From: Icerya purchasi
Lineage: Eukaryota; Arthropoda; Insecta; Hemiptera; Monophlebidae
Reading direction: 5' to 3'
Length of the DNA stretch: 64,000 bases
NCBI GenBank assembly: GCA_039619475.1
Contig: CM077115.1
Span: 60,952,864 to 61,016,863 of the forward strand
The stretch's first letter is position 1. Each line of letters starts with the position of its first letter. Below, in pieces: positions 1 to 10,960 of this stretch. A model generated the notes under the pieces. The model was not told the origin of the DNA and made no database searches. It was given only the letters and a program-made list of their open reading frames with translations. Made by a program: the position numbers and the translations under genes.

Positions 1-2012
1 ACACAGGAGATATACGTGTGAGCATCTAATTCTGCGCTTGTGTGCTGACTGACCCCGGCGGAGCTATTTCCAAATTTTATTTAGTTGCCCTTCATTGCTA
101 CCGTCTTCGCTTGATTTTTTCTCCGCTATCGTTGTAGACTATCGACTTGAGATAGGTAAATTAATTTGTCCCGCCTTTGTTTAGATTTTCCTTCTATTTT
201 ACCTACTACTATCGCACGTTTCGTCTTGTCTCTTTTGGGTTTCCTAAGTCAACCACTCCTTTCTCCGATGTGAATTAGTCTCTGCATCATCAGCGTATCA
301 TTGCAGATTGCTTTCCACCGATTTCAACCACTCCTGCGAAACCTTCCAAAGGCCATTTTTCATAATGAATTTCATTAAAGAATAATTGTAGACAATATGC
401 ACTATCCCCTTCCCCCCCGGAACGAGATGGAAGTGTATTCTCCTTACAGAGTAATCTTATATCTATTCTTAATTAGCTTTAATTATTTCTGTTCGCCCGT
501 ATTGGTTAATTTATTCCACTGGACGCAGTCGAAATGCTTTGCGGCAGTCGATGAAGCGTACAAATATGAACTTATTGTATTGTGAACGTAATTTTTCTCA
601 ATTATCGCGCCGACAAATCTGATCACTACGTTTTGTTTCCCCTTTCTTTTTTTATGCCGTAGATTTTTTGAAATCTTTTCCGAAAGTAGTCATCACTGAC
701 GAACTATAAACGATCGGAGCAAGTTAAGATTCTACCGATGAATTTCATCAAATCGCTGTCAACGTACAATAGCTGCCAACACAAGAGAACATACGCGCTA
801 GTAGTTCTATAAACTTCACGGCAATCGCATATCGCGTACTCTATTTATAGAGGTTACATTTGGTACATGCTGAGCATTTCTTTCTGAGAAACCAACAACA
901 TCATTCAAAAAAAGCTCGCATTCTTCCCCGGCTTTTTCCTAAGCTGACCCCGCCAGCGGGTACTGTCCTCCACATTAAAAAACAGTAGTACCATTCTGCC
1001 CCTTTCATCATCAATATCAGAGTTTTGCAAAGATTTTAAGTTATCTCTAGTCTTACTACCATTTATCCTTTCACACGAGGTACCTCTCTTTTGCAGGCTG
1101 TGACAAAAGCCGCGGTCTCCTTAGCCCTGTCAATCTTTACGTTCGTACAGAATATGATGCATTTTAACCGAATTCAATATTTTTTCGATTTTTGCAGAGC
1201 CATCTCGCATCGATTCCTGAAGCAATGTGAGACGACCCGGTTCATGCTGGTCTTATAATTATCGGACTGCTCGCCGCATTCAAAGGCACGCTGACACTTT
1301 TTGAAGGCAGCGTGCAGAAAAGACTCCAACTGACCGAAGGCGAAGAAAAAGGAAAAAACCGATGATACCAGCGAGATTAAGTCGTCGGTTGAGCTTCATT
1401 TTAAAATGGCCTTCGGACTGTTGCACGGAAAAGTGTTGATATTTTAAAAGGTTGCACGTTGCGGTAAATCGGAAGAACTATAGGACTTTTACAGAATAAA
1501 TTACTAATTCTCGGATCGCCACTTGCCGGCAAAATCATTCCGGAACTGAATAGTTTCGGGTTCTTTTTTTTTCTTTTTTAATTTTTCGAAAAGACGGAAT
1601 AGCCTCCACAAAAAGTCTTCAATAGTTATTCGAGATAAACATTCATGCTAGTAGTCGTGTTTTATCCTTTGCTGTTAAGGCTTTATTTCATCCGAGAACT
1701 TATACCACAGATCGCAGCACTAAATGTTTTACAGGAAAGTCTAAACGAGGACTTTATAACCTTTTTTTTTTTTTTTTTTTTCATTTCTTTTTATATAATA
1801 CACTCTATGAAATAAGTTGAGTCTCTTAAACGCGTCATTTATCCGCCTTTATTTTTTCAGATTATAATGCACTCTTCGTAGATAGCTGCTTAAGTCCAGA
1901 ACAAGGTAGATCTCGAGAATATGGTTTAATTTTCGAAGAGCAGCCATAGTTGTACGACACACGTTTCCAGTCACACTATGGCATCGAGGGCAATAAGTCA
2001 GCGATTTTCTAG
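1..2012. other. AT-rich DNA without a recognisable gene
   Basis: All six frames are closed by frequent stops, and no splice-bounded open segment stood out. The block ends in a 20-base T run near 1762-1781 and a 13-base C run at 2013-2025. It may be intergenic or lie upstream of the gene whose promoter is at 3287. Nothing else was recognised. Confidence 0.5.
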
Positions 2013-2044
2013 CCCCCCCCCCCCCAGATCCATACTTCGGAATT

Positions 2045-2530
2045 TTATTGCCTCAGACATCCTCCTTTTTACCTCAACTAATTATTCACCCTTCTTTATT
2101 TTCTAATCGTGTTCCTCTCGTTAACTTCAAATACGACCTCCCGGTTACCTATCCCCAGCCGTGATTTCAATCCACTTCTTATCAGCGTTTCACGATCGTT
2201 TCTTTAATCAGACTACGATTTCTCCCCTCTTTCCGTTTTCCCCGTCTTCCCCTCCCGATTGACTCCCCTCACAGTTCTATCTCTGTATGTGATACCACAT
2301 CTTCTTTGAAAGCCCCGCCCTTGCTTCAATGCTCAATTCTGTACTCCAAAATTTTAGCACTGGATCTTCTTGCTCCCTGTAATTCTATCCTTTCCTTTCC
2401 ATCTCCAGCTATAATAATAATCTCCTTGTACTTCAATCTTTGCTATTCGCTATATCGAATCATCTCTCGATTTAACTTGGTCAAAGCCGCCGGTGCGCCC
2501 AAAAAATAAATAATAAAAAAACAAAAAAAA
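2045..2530 (+). mobile_element. Non-LTR retrotransposon 3'-end remnant (family A, copy 1)
   Basis: This is the decayed 3' end of a LINE-type element. A region rich in Pro, Ser, Leu and Phe contains a degraded version of the block seen in the other copies (LLPSSRFRF, here LPSFRFP). A degraded CD...C zone follows, corresponding to the CDxDHIFFECP segment of the 7719 copy. The tail TGGTCAAAGCCGCCGGTGCG leads into an A-rich stretch, matching the 3' end of the copy at 7719-8087 almost base for base. The reading frame is broken several times, so this is a dead copy. Assignment to one family with the other copies is seen directly; the clade (I/R1/Jockey-like with RNase H) is inferred from copies 3 and 4. 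Confidence 0.6.
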
Positions 2531-2539
2531 AACGCCGTT

Positions 2540-3280
2540 TGAGAGACATTTACTCTGGAAAAACATTTTTTTATATTTTACAGTTTTCTTATTCTTTCTC
2601 CGTTATTTTACTCGAAATATTCGATAGTGTCTGTTACAACGTAACACAGTGGTGGTCAAGTTGCGGTTTTAAAATCGCAAAAAGTCCACGGAGGAATGAA
2701 AATTAGCTGACACGTGTGAGATCTTCGACATCTCCTTCCACTGATGCAGAGTATATCATCTTTGACCGATTGCACACAATTCACACGAAAATGAGACTGA
2801 CTAGCCATGGCAATTCTTCGTTTCCTTCCTCAGTCACCTTTTTTCCCGGTAACGTCATCGCTTTCAGTCATGCAGGAGAAATCCGTGTGTCCACGATCGA
2901 GACAGATCCCGGCGAAAAGGTAACACAAACTTCGGCGATTCCCTGAAGATACGCACTAATTGGTCACCTGCTTCCTGCTGCGAAAGGAACACCTTTAAAA
3001 GTGCCGTCACATTTCCACTCTATAAGGAGGTCGCGGGATCTACAAAACTTCCCTCCGGAATGATGTCGCTTTTCCCGATGATAGTAGTAAGATGTCGCCG
3101 TTGCCAGGGCGTGACATCTCTTTTAATCTGCACGAAATTCAGCCCGGACGAAGCGCGGTATCACGGGTGTCGTCGAGTATCCTCGGCGAAACATGTCGCC
3201 CTAAAACGGGGGGAAAGAATAGGAGCAAAACATTTCTATATTGGACGTCCTGCTCGCGTAAAAAGTGCGCTGTCCGGATT
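2540..3280. other. Region upstream of the candidate promoter
   Basis: No coding segment is supported. GC content rises from about 2900 onward toward the Inr/DPE promoter at 3287. Short open frames here run on both strands and look like by-products of base composition. Regulatory elements are plausible but none can be named. Confidence 0.35.
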
Positions 3281-3284
3281 CATG

Positions 3285-3318
3285 TCAGTAATTTAATTGG
3301 ACCCGTACCACTTAGTCG
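3285..3318 (+). promoter_or_regulatory. TATA-less core promoter: Inr plus DPE
   Basis: TCAGTA at 3285-3290 matches the arthropod initiator (TCAKTY) in five of six positions and puts A+1 at 3287. At exactly +28 to +32 (3314-3318) lies AGTCG, which fits the downstream promoter element consensus RGWYV. This exact spacing is the known functional requirement for Inr/DPE promoters in Drosophila. There is no TATA box about 30 bases upstream. The promoter opens a GC-rich stretch that ends in a strong splice donor at 3840, as expected for a 5' leader exon. Transcription itself is inferred. Confidence 0.45.
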
Positions 3319-3839
3319 GTGTGCGATCCGGAGGAGAGAGCAGTAAAAATTTTTCCTCGGCGTTACATTGTTCTGCGAGCGTGCGCGTGTGTGTGCCGAC
3401 GTATCGCGCGTTTCAGCAGACCGTTGCGCCGCCGAGCGGTCTTGTCGCCAGACACGTATGTTGTTGGCGTTTGCCGGCGAGCGCGCGTGCGTGAGGAGCC
3501 TCGGATGTGATGTCAGCGGTGCCAGTCTAGCTGGGGCTACGTGTGCCTGCTCGGTCGTTCGCGTATTATTCCACCATCGACGACGAACTGCTGCCTGTGC
3601 CTGTTGGTTCCGTTTAGCGAGATTCAGGTTCCACCGCTCTTCGTTCGCACTGTCGGCCGTTCGACAGCCAGCGCCGTTGTCAGCTTCGGTTAGAACCGGA
3701 CCAGCCACTATTACCGTCGATCGAGTCAAGACCATCAGCATTCAGCGGCACAGCTCCGTTCCGTGCTTCTTCTTCGCTGTGTGTAGTTCTCTCTTCTGCT
3801 TCTTCTTCTTGCTCGCCTGTGGTAGAACCTCGCGCGCCG
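3287..3839 (+). other. Candidate 5' leader (non-coding) exon
   Basis: This GC- and CpG-rich island of about 550 bases stands out from the AT-rich surroundings. It starts at the Inr/DPE promoter and ends at CGCGCCG followed by GTGAGTGTT, a near-ideal 5' splice site at 3840. Open frames of up to about 160 codons occur on both strands but look like a result of CpG-rich composition. The plus-strand one relies on a non-ATG start and reads straight through the donor, so I treat the exon as untranslated leader. The acceptor it would join is unclear; weak candidates lie between about 4300 and 4400. It most likely feeds the coding exon at 4500. Confidence 0.4.
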
Positions 3840-4499
3840 GTGAGTGTTATACCTGAGCGCACCTCTGCAGTCGGCAGTCCTGCTGCAGTCCAGCTACGCT
3901 CTGCTGCCTCATCGCATGTGACTTTTGTTTATTGTCATCCTGCCACAGTGTCGTGTCAGTCTCCTTTCTCTGCATACATTATTAACATCACTGTTGACGT
4001 CGTGTATTCACGCTAATACGTGTTCATCTTCGCGCCGATAAAAACGCACTTAGCTGTAATTGCCCCCTCCTCCGCTCGCATCGCCGCCCGTTCGATTAAT
4101 TCGTCTTGGCTGGTTTATATTAAATACTACGCGCGAATTCCCTCAGGGTCTAGCGTATCAGAAATACCAACAACAGCGAGACAAGTTCGTTTATCGTTGT
4201 TTTTTTTTGTTTCCAATTTTTTTTTTTTTTTTTTTTTTTACTACTATTTTCGCTCTTGGTTCTCTGTATATTATCACGCGTCTCGCATTTATCGGGTAGT
4301 CTTTTTAAGGACCGTAGCAGCGCGCGCGCAAGAACCGTTCATGAAAAGTCTAAAAATCGCACTATTCAACTTGTCGTGCTAGTAGTAGTACCATAGTACA
4401 CAATAGTCCGAGATTTCCTGCTTTGTTCGAAAAATGTCGCTCGCTAATTGAGATAGAGTAGCGCGATTCTGTCGATGCGATTTCGCGGCCTTTGTAAAT

Positions 4500-4605
4500 A
4501 TGACTTTTAACTTGATCGTAAAGTGCGGAGTTAACGTAATTTTTAGTTTTCTTGTGTTGGTTTTGTGTAGTCATGTCATCAACGGTGGCGAGACAAAATC
4601 GGCTG
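4500..4605 (+). CDS. First coding exon of a secreted or membrane protein (signal peptide)
   Basis: The product is an unrecognised secreted or type I membrane protein of which only the N-terminus is visible. An ATG with A at -3 opens 35 codons, preceded by an in-frame TGA at 4449. The segment ends ...GGETKSA plus one base (phase 1) at a consensus donor GTAAGT starting at 4606. The peptide has a short N-region with a Lys (MTFNLIVKCG), a hydrophobic core (VNVIFSFLVLVLC) and a polar cleavage region (SHVINGGETKSA). This is a textbook signal peptide, with likely cleavage around Ser-His or just after. Signal-peptide exons that end in phase 1 are typical of receptors and extracellular-domain proteins. 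The nearest compatible exon is at 8528. An alternative start at 4573 (MSSTVARQNRL) in another frame also reads to the donor, but lacks this structure. Confidence 0.45.
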
Positions 4606-5105
4606 GTAAGTTAAATCTTTTTTTCTTTTCTAGCAAACGCGCGCCTTGTAGAGTGTTGCCGTTACAACGCTAAAAATAGCATAAATAATTATCATCATTT
4701 CTCGTTAATTGTTTACCGAGCTTAACTATAAAATAAATAACTAAAAAATAAGAAATAAAAAACAACTAAAAAAATAATTTAAAAAAAGAAAAAAGCTTTC
4801 CCGACAAAAAAAAGAACTCTAAATTATAATGCATTTAATTTTTGATTAAGTTATAGACACAAAAATGTATCTGATCTGGGTCACCATCGTCAGTGATTTA
4901 CAACTATGCTATAATCTCACGCAGAGATATTCTATATGGACTAGTTTAGTGCGAAGGAGAAAATCGTGTACTAAAAAGTACCAGTACATGTTACAGATGT
5001 TTATGACAAATACAAATTATCTGCACATTTTAAAGAAGGTTAATATTTTTGAAATTTTGATTGTAGACAAGATATTTAAAGTACTTGAAGATCGTTTAAC
5101 AATAT

Positions 5106-5112
<7 letters not shown>

Positions 5113-5137
<25 letters not shown>

Positions 5138-5170
5138 TGATGTATGTATGTATGTATATGTATATATATT
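5113..5170. repeat. TA / TATG microsatellite
   Basis: A run of about 13 TA units passes into TATG repeats and back to TA. It is a simple sequence repeat with no coding value; short open frames across it are artefacts. Confidence 0.9.
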
Positions 5171-5787
5171 TTTCCCCAGTAAAATTTCGAGTTAAAATTA
5201 GTTTTTTTTGTCGTGAAAAAAGCAAATCCATCTATTTAGCCATCTACTCTACACGATCAGCTGATACGCTTGAAATATATTATGAAGTAAAAATTGAAAC
5301 CGACGAAAGAATAATACAAATAAGGCGATAAAACGAATAAAAAGAATGCATTAAAAAAATGCATAGAAAAGGAAGAAAAAAACGGGGACTGCTTTCCAAT
5401 AACACAACCCGATTACAAGACAAAAACTTGAACATAACGAAGCTGGAAAAGTAATGGTACACCCTAGTGTGTATACAGTGAAGATATATTACTCGACTCA
5501 AGTTCAGCCAAGAGGACGACAGTCGACCGTTGTCAAGTCGGCTACAATTAAAGACTATTACAATCCTCTACGAAATCATTACTAGAATGGAGTGGTGAGG
5601 CATATTGTCATCGAGATAAGAGACCCAATTTAAAGTGTTCCGTGATCTTCAGATGATTGTAACGAAAGAGCAACATTGAAGGGCTTTGAGCGAGGCTTAT
5701 AAATAAAGGCTGGACACGCCATAGTACGATATTTCCATACTAGTGTACGTATTCATATAATAGCGCACTGTATATAATAATGTAAAT

Positions 5788-6125
5788 CAAGGACATGAGA
5801 ACTAAAATAGTTATTATAAATACACAAAAATCTGAAAAAAATCAAAAATTTAAAATAAATATTAATGATTTTAAAAAAGAAAAAATATTCTCCATATTAT
5901 TTTTAGGTCCTTCATTAATATCTTAAGGAAAAAAATTTGTTATTACGAGTATAATCAATGACATACGTAATTTTTATTAATGTTCATATACGGGGTAATT
6001 CATTTATGTAAATTATTAATATATAAATAGAAATGATGGAAATTATTAATAGTATGAATATTAGTGAAAGATGTATATTTATAAAATATGCGCAGAAAAT
6101 TTTCAAAATTCTGGGCACGGGCCTG
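5788..6125. mobile_element. Non-autonomous hAT-type element (MITE family B, copy 1)
   Basis: A 338-bp element is flanked by a perfect 8-bp duplication, ATGTAAAT (5780-5787 and 6126-6133). The right end, read inward, is CAGGCCCGTGCCCAG. The left end keeps only CAAGG because the GC-rich subterminal part has been deleted. The interior is AT-rich, has no open frame, and aligns over most of its length with the element at 13109-13421. An 8-bp target duplication and short CA...TG-type inverted ends are known hallmarks of the hAT superfamily. No transposase is encoded, so mobility would have depended on an autonomous relative. Confidence 0.8.
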
Positions 6126-7718
6126 ATGTAAATACTGCGCGTGCATTTTTATATTTTCTCATCAGGTCCGGGGTCGATCCTGGCTACTAGTCGAAATTAA
6201 TCCTGTATAAAGAATGCTAGAAGGAGGGGCTGGAACTCGTATCGATATTACTTAAAAATGTATTTATTTTCGCCGGACGGTCTCTTATGTGCGTGCTAGT
6301 GATAATAAAAGCAAATGTTTTTAAACTCGCGTTGTCGGCTTTAATAGTTTTTTGTTTTTGTTTTTTTTTTTTGTTTTTTTAGGAAAATGAATTTTCAAGT
6401 AAAAATATTACGCTACTTATTTATGTACATGTTCTTCCGCTGTGTACAGTAAAACGAGAATCACAACTTGGGGGAAGTTTCAAATTAGCCTATTCATCAG
6501 AAAAAGTCGGTTACATCCTTATTACCAATGTTGTGCCTTCTATTACTATACTGTGGTGGTAAAATATACACCGACATACTTTTGTAAATTGCTTTTTGCA
6601 TCCTTTTTTGCAAATATGATAGCGACGCGGTTAACAGAATGATCGGTTTTATTATGTCGGTTTTTTTCGCACTGTATACATTGCGGGACTAGGCATTTCA
6701 TCGATCTCAAAGAAGTGAGCAAACATTTGTAAATTCCGACTTTTTTAATTATGGAACATTATGTATTGTTAAAGACAAGAAATTATACGATGCTTGAGTG
6801 CTATAATGCATTTTAAAAGTATTGCGTACATATGAATCTTATCGAAGATAAAATTGAAAATGTAATAGCAAGCTGACTGACTGAATAGGAAATACCGGAT
6901 TGTTATTGACTCTTTATTGCTTCGAGAGTTTTAAAAGAAATGAACATCATTTTTTTTTAAAGAAACATGAACGTACTAATTACGTAATTGATTGTCTTTT
7001 AAATGGTATTTATCGAAATCTATTTTTTTGCATAACAATGCACAATAGATGTTTAACTGTAAGTTTCATTCATTGCAAATAAAATTACCAAAGCGATAAT
7101 ACGAAAAAAAAAATTTTATTTAACAAAACGAATGCAGAAAATCAGATTTGTTTATTGTGTCCAGTTTGCAGAATGTGTTTCGAAACAGAGCGGCTTTTAT
7201 CGATAAGAATAAAAAGGGAAGGGCAAATTTAATAATAATACTTAAAAAGTATGACAAATAAAATATATTTTTTTCAAAATGATTCAGATGATGTAAGGAT
7301 AAAATGCAAATTTAGAATGTAATTCTATATAGGTAGGTGATGTTTGAAATCTACAAAATTCTCTGATTTTATTGATTTTCTTTTTAAATAAAGATTTGCA
7401 CTGGTAGATTTATCATTCTGTGGTTAAAATATCTAAAACCACAAAAAAGTTGTTCGTAAAATTTAAATGGTACAAATAAATGAGAAAATAACTGCTCCAT
7501 TTTACTAATCACTGTGTGCAAAATTGATTTATTCAGTAATTCTGTACATTTTCTCAACAATGACTGTATTCGTGCTTATATGCAAAAAAAAAAAAAAAAA
7601 AGATAATAAAGTAAAAAAAAACGTTTCGCTTGTTCTAGCGACCGGTCGATTTGGAAATCGATGATAAAATTTAAAATATTATCTGAACATAAAATCATTA
7701 ATAATTTAAAACAGTCTT

Positions 7719-8087
7719 TTGAATTACAACAAACAACTCGATCATTCTCTCCTCCCCTCCTCTCGCTTTCGATTTGCTCTATCGCCTTCTCCTAATTGTT
7801 CTCTTCACGATTGTGATCCTCCTCGTACATGTGATGCTGATCACATTTTCTTCGAGTGTCCTGCTCTTCTTAATAATCGCTCCGTTTTATACAGTCAGCT
7901 CCTGTCATTAAGTTTCCCTACTCCCTATAACTCTTCCTTTATCCTCTCCTTTGCTTCATCTTCTGTGGTGTCCGCGCTGCTGTCCTTTGTTGCGTCCATT
8001 TCGGACCGCTTAGTTATTTAATTTCTTAGCTTAGTTTTCTTGTTGTTGGGTCAATGCCGCTGGCGCGCTCACAAAAAAAAAAAAAAA
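7719..8087 (+). mobile_element. Non-LTR retrotransposon 3' end (family A, copy 2)
   Basis: This is the least damaged 3' end of the family. An open segment of about 95 codons reads LLPSSRFRF, then a Cys/His cluster (CSLHDC...CDADHIFFECP), then a Leu/Ser-rich tail ending in stop at 8021. Cys/His clusters of the form CDxDHxxFxCP after the RNase H domain are known at the C-terminus of I-, R1- and Jockey-like ORF2 proteins. About 50 bases of 3' UTR follow, closing with GCCGCTGGCGCGCTCAC and a poly-A tail. The RT and RNase H domains are missing, so the copy is 5'-truncated, the usual outcome of target-primed reverse transcription. I could not find a target-site duplication. Confidence 0.7.
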
Positions 8088-8527
8088 AATTAACGAATAT
8101 CGAAAAGCATCCCCGTGAGAGCATAAAAATAAAAAATTATAATAACGTTTCGTTCGGCATCCCCGATGTGGATTCAGAAGAAATGGTAACGTCTAGGATA
8201 GAATTAGCTAAGAAATTCTAAAAAAAAATTCATAGCCCGTTCTGCAGTAGTCTTGTTGATTTTTTTTCTTTTTTTATAATCGATTCTTTTCGTCCTTAGA
8301 ATGTAGAAAAAGTATGACACCCCCTAACGTTTAAATTGAAAGCGGGCTGAACTCGAGTGTCTTAAAGTATTATCAACGTTATGATTTACCTGGAAATGCG
8401 GATTTAAATAAAGTTTGCCTATCTAAAACTCCCATAGCAATCGGGTTGCAAGCTCAGGAAATATTCAGTCTTAACATAACGAGCATGGGGGGACTGATTG
8501 GAATGTGATCCCGTTTTTGTTTATTAG

Positions 8528-8574
8528 AAAATGGTCAACCGTGGCTGCATATGACTACGAATGGCGGGGTATCG
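8528..8574 (+). CDS. Candidate small internal coding exon
   Basis: A 47-base segment is bounded by an acceptor (TTTTTGTTTATTAG) and a strong donor (GTGAGT at 8575). Joined to the phase-1 end of the 4500-4605 exon it reads ENGQPWLHMTTNGGVS and ends in phase 0; the alternative phase-0 reading has a stop. The peptide has a coding-like composition, unlike the Phe/Leu/Lys-rich noise around it. I do not recognise the protein. It would sit just after the signal peptide. Chance occurrence of such a short open block is quite possible in 64 kb. Confidence 0.3.
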
Positions 8575-9816
8575 GTGAGTACTGAGTAGTAATTAAAATA
8601 AGCGCTAGAAACAAAAAAAAAAAAAAAAAAGTACCCTTAGAGAAATACTTTTTTTTTGTTTTATGTAGTCAGACAAAAATGAGCAAAATTTTTCGCTAAA
8701 ATATAGGGATAATGTGAACCGGCAAAATTTTTTTGAATTCAAAGGGCTTTGAACCGAGTGACTTAAATTATTATTAATGTTACTTACCATATGGAAAAAT
8801 GTAGGTTCGAATAAAGATTGAAAGCGCCATGTTCATCCCTGCCCGATATAACTAATAGAGCCACTGCTATATACATAGAGTGCAGAAGGATAGCAGCATC
8901 TGTTATCCTCCGTATGATCACGCGAAAATATTTACACTAAAAATTACAAAATAAAACAATTTTCCGAAGGGAAAAAATATCAATTTCAAAATTTGCTTTA
9001 AAAATTTAAAAACGGCGAACACGCTAAAAAATAAAATTACACGATAAGAAGACAATTCGGAGGAACATACTCGAAGAGAACATACTATTATTATTCCTAG
9101 ACAATATTAAATACCTTACTAATTATTCCACGATACATATAAATAGGAGTAAAAGAAAAAATAAAACGATTTGGTACTCGTTTACGTCGTGTATATTTTT
9201 CATATTTTTCGGTATATTTCATTAATACTACCAATAATTAATAATAATAATAATTATAATATTGAACATAATAATAATAATAATAATAATAATTGCAAAT
9301 CAAATCATTTACTTACAGATTAATTATAAGTTAACGTAAAAACTCCACAAATGCGCATGAATACACGAGCGGTGGGGATTATTATTATTAACTTAAAGCG
9401 ACAAACTGACGGCAATTAATAATATATACAACGCGTTCTTTGGCCATTTAAAGAACATTAAGTAAATTAATTTAATTTAAATTATACAAAATTACACCAT
9501 AATTATAATAAATTATTTTTAAACGAGAAAAAAAAAACAATAAATTTTGGAGACTTTACATCGGAAAAGGCGACAAAGGAATTTAATATAAACTCTCCAT
9601 AAAATATACTAAACAAATACGATTTAAATTTATAAAAACCCTGTTCCGGTAAATTACGTTTGTTAATTTTATAATACGGATCATGGATCTTATTCGTCGC
9701 AATCTAAATTTAATGACTAAAATATTCTAGTAGTCACTTGTGTGCCTTTTTTTTATTAGTTTTTTAAGCCGCTTTTTTGTAATATTAGGTAATTGGTTGT
9801 AAAATCGAGGGACCAT

Positions 9817-9820
<4 letters not shown>
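8575..9820. other. AT-rich non-coding DNA with AAT repeats
   Basis: No gene is seen. AAT-type microsatellites lie around 9238-9291. The stretch 8941-9090 is distantly similar to the outer arm of the fold-back element at 9880 (shared AAATTACA and CGATAAGAA blocks in the same order) and may be an eroded copy. Confidence 0.4.

Positions 9821-9889
<69 letters not shown>
9821..9889. repeat. TAA microsatellite (about 23 units)
   Basis: An uninterrupted TAA run abuts the outer edge of the fold-back element. A shorter complementary run (TTATTATTATT) sits at the other outer edge at 10382-10396, so the repeat forms part of the inverted-repeat structure rather than being independent of it. Confidence 0.9.
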
Positions 9890-9891
<2 letters not shown>

Positions 9892-10396
9892 TTACAGAAA
9901 AAATAAAATTGTTTTTTTCCCAAAAAATACCAACTTTTCAAAAATTCACTCTATAAATTTAAAGTAATACTCGATAAGAAAATAATTTATATTTCCGAGT
10001 AGGGGGGAATACTTAAGGGAATTATGATTATTTCTGAACAACGCCAACGCTTATTAGAGTCGGTACCAAATTCAAATTGCAACGATAATTAAGAAACCGT
10101 ATTAAATATTCTCCATGCTGCTTATACACTTGGTTTATGGAAAGCATCAGAAATATTTAATACAGTTTCTAGATATTGTTTGCAATTTGCAGTTTAGTGC
10201 CGACTCTAATAAGCGTTAACATTATTTAGAAATAATCATAATTCCCTTAAATATATATTACTTTGAAATATAAATTATTTTCTTATCTAGTAATACTAGC
10301 TTTGACCGGTGCATTCTTTTTTAAATTTATAGAGTTTAAAAAGTCAGTATTTTTAAAAAACGTAAATTTTTATTCTGTAATTTTATTATTATTATT
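9880..10396. repeat. Long inverted repeat (fold-back element), about 520 bp
   Basis: The left arm (9880-10122) and right arm (10141-10396) are imperfect reverse complements over about 240 bases, separated by a loop of about 20 bases. Matching blocks include ATAAATTTAAA, AGATAAGAAAATAATTTATA, AAGGGAATTATGATTATTTC, CGCTTATTAGAGTCGG and TATTAAATATT, in mirrored order. The arms end in complementary TAA/TTA microsatellites. No protein is encoded; the open frame over the right arm is incidental. The form fits a fold-back transposon or a tail-to-tail duplication. No target duplication was identified. Confidence 0.75.
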
Positions 10397-10870
10397 CTTG
10401 TCCTCTTCTCCGTTTTTTGCAGGTTTTGTAATTTCTCAAGCATGAACTAGGGAGAAGTACCTTACGTTTCTTTAAACATTCTGCATATATGAGTGGAATC
10501 TATGATGACTGATTTCTAAATATCGGCTACTAATTTTTCATAGTTTAGATACAGAACTTTTCCTTAACGTTACTGGGGTACGACTGCCATTGTTGAAATA
10601 ACGAATATGGTATTATCCTAACCCTATTCATAGCTTAAAGTCTTTTAACCTCCATGGCTAATTTTCCATGGTATTTATTTATTTTCATAGAGCATATATT
10701 TTGAATGTTTTCGTTATTCACAACTGTAATATCGATAAGAGCCACATGTTTATTCTTCTTATCGACTAACGTTATGTATCAGGTCGGTTCGCAGCGACCG
10801 TTTTATCTGTTCTTATTTGCATGTCTCAGTACATCTTATGCATTTCATTTTCAGCGATTATTATTATTAT

Positions 10871-10960
10871 CAAGGCCGTGAAGGGGGGAGGGGGGTTAAT
10901 TCCCCCCATGCGAACTGAAATAGTTATTATAAATATACAAAAATCTGAAAAAAATCACAA
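10871..10960. mobile_element. MITE family B fragment (copy 3, left end only)
   Basis: It starts with CAAGGCCGTG, then a G-rich/C-rich subterminal stretch. It continues with a block (GAACTGAAATAGTTATTATA onward) that matches 5798-5845 closely, after which similarity is lost. The preceding ATTATTAT could be the left target duplication, but no right end was found, so the copy is truncated or interrupted. Confidence 0.6.

Larger units (their letters stand above)
4606..8527. other. Candidate intron 1, filled with repeats
   Basis: This AT-rich interval lies between the two best exon candidates. It holds a TA/TATG microsatellite (5113-5170), a complete hAT-type MITE (5788-6125), long A and T runs (for example 6361-6380 and 7585-7602) and a non-LTR 3' end (7719-8087). 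The stretches 4620-5100, 6300-7580 and 8090-8500 are stop-dense, with no recognisable gene. Intron status depends on the exon calls at 4500 and 8528. Confidence 0.35.

Noticed and set aside
3368..3856. 162-codon plus-strand and 153-codon minus-strand open frames in the GC-rich island
   Set aside because: Openness on both strands follows from CpG-rich composition. The plus frame starts without ATG and crosses the strong donor at 3840. The peptides are Arg/Ala/Ser/Cys-rich with no motif.
6126..6200. tRNA-like T arm (CCGGGGTCGATCCTGG) just right of the first MITE
   Set aside because: Isolated arm only; no A box or acceptor pairing.
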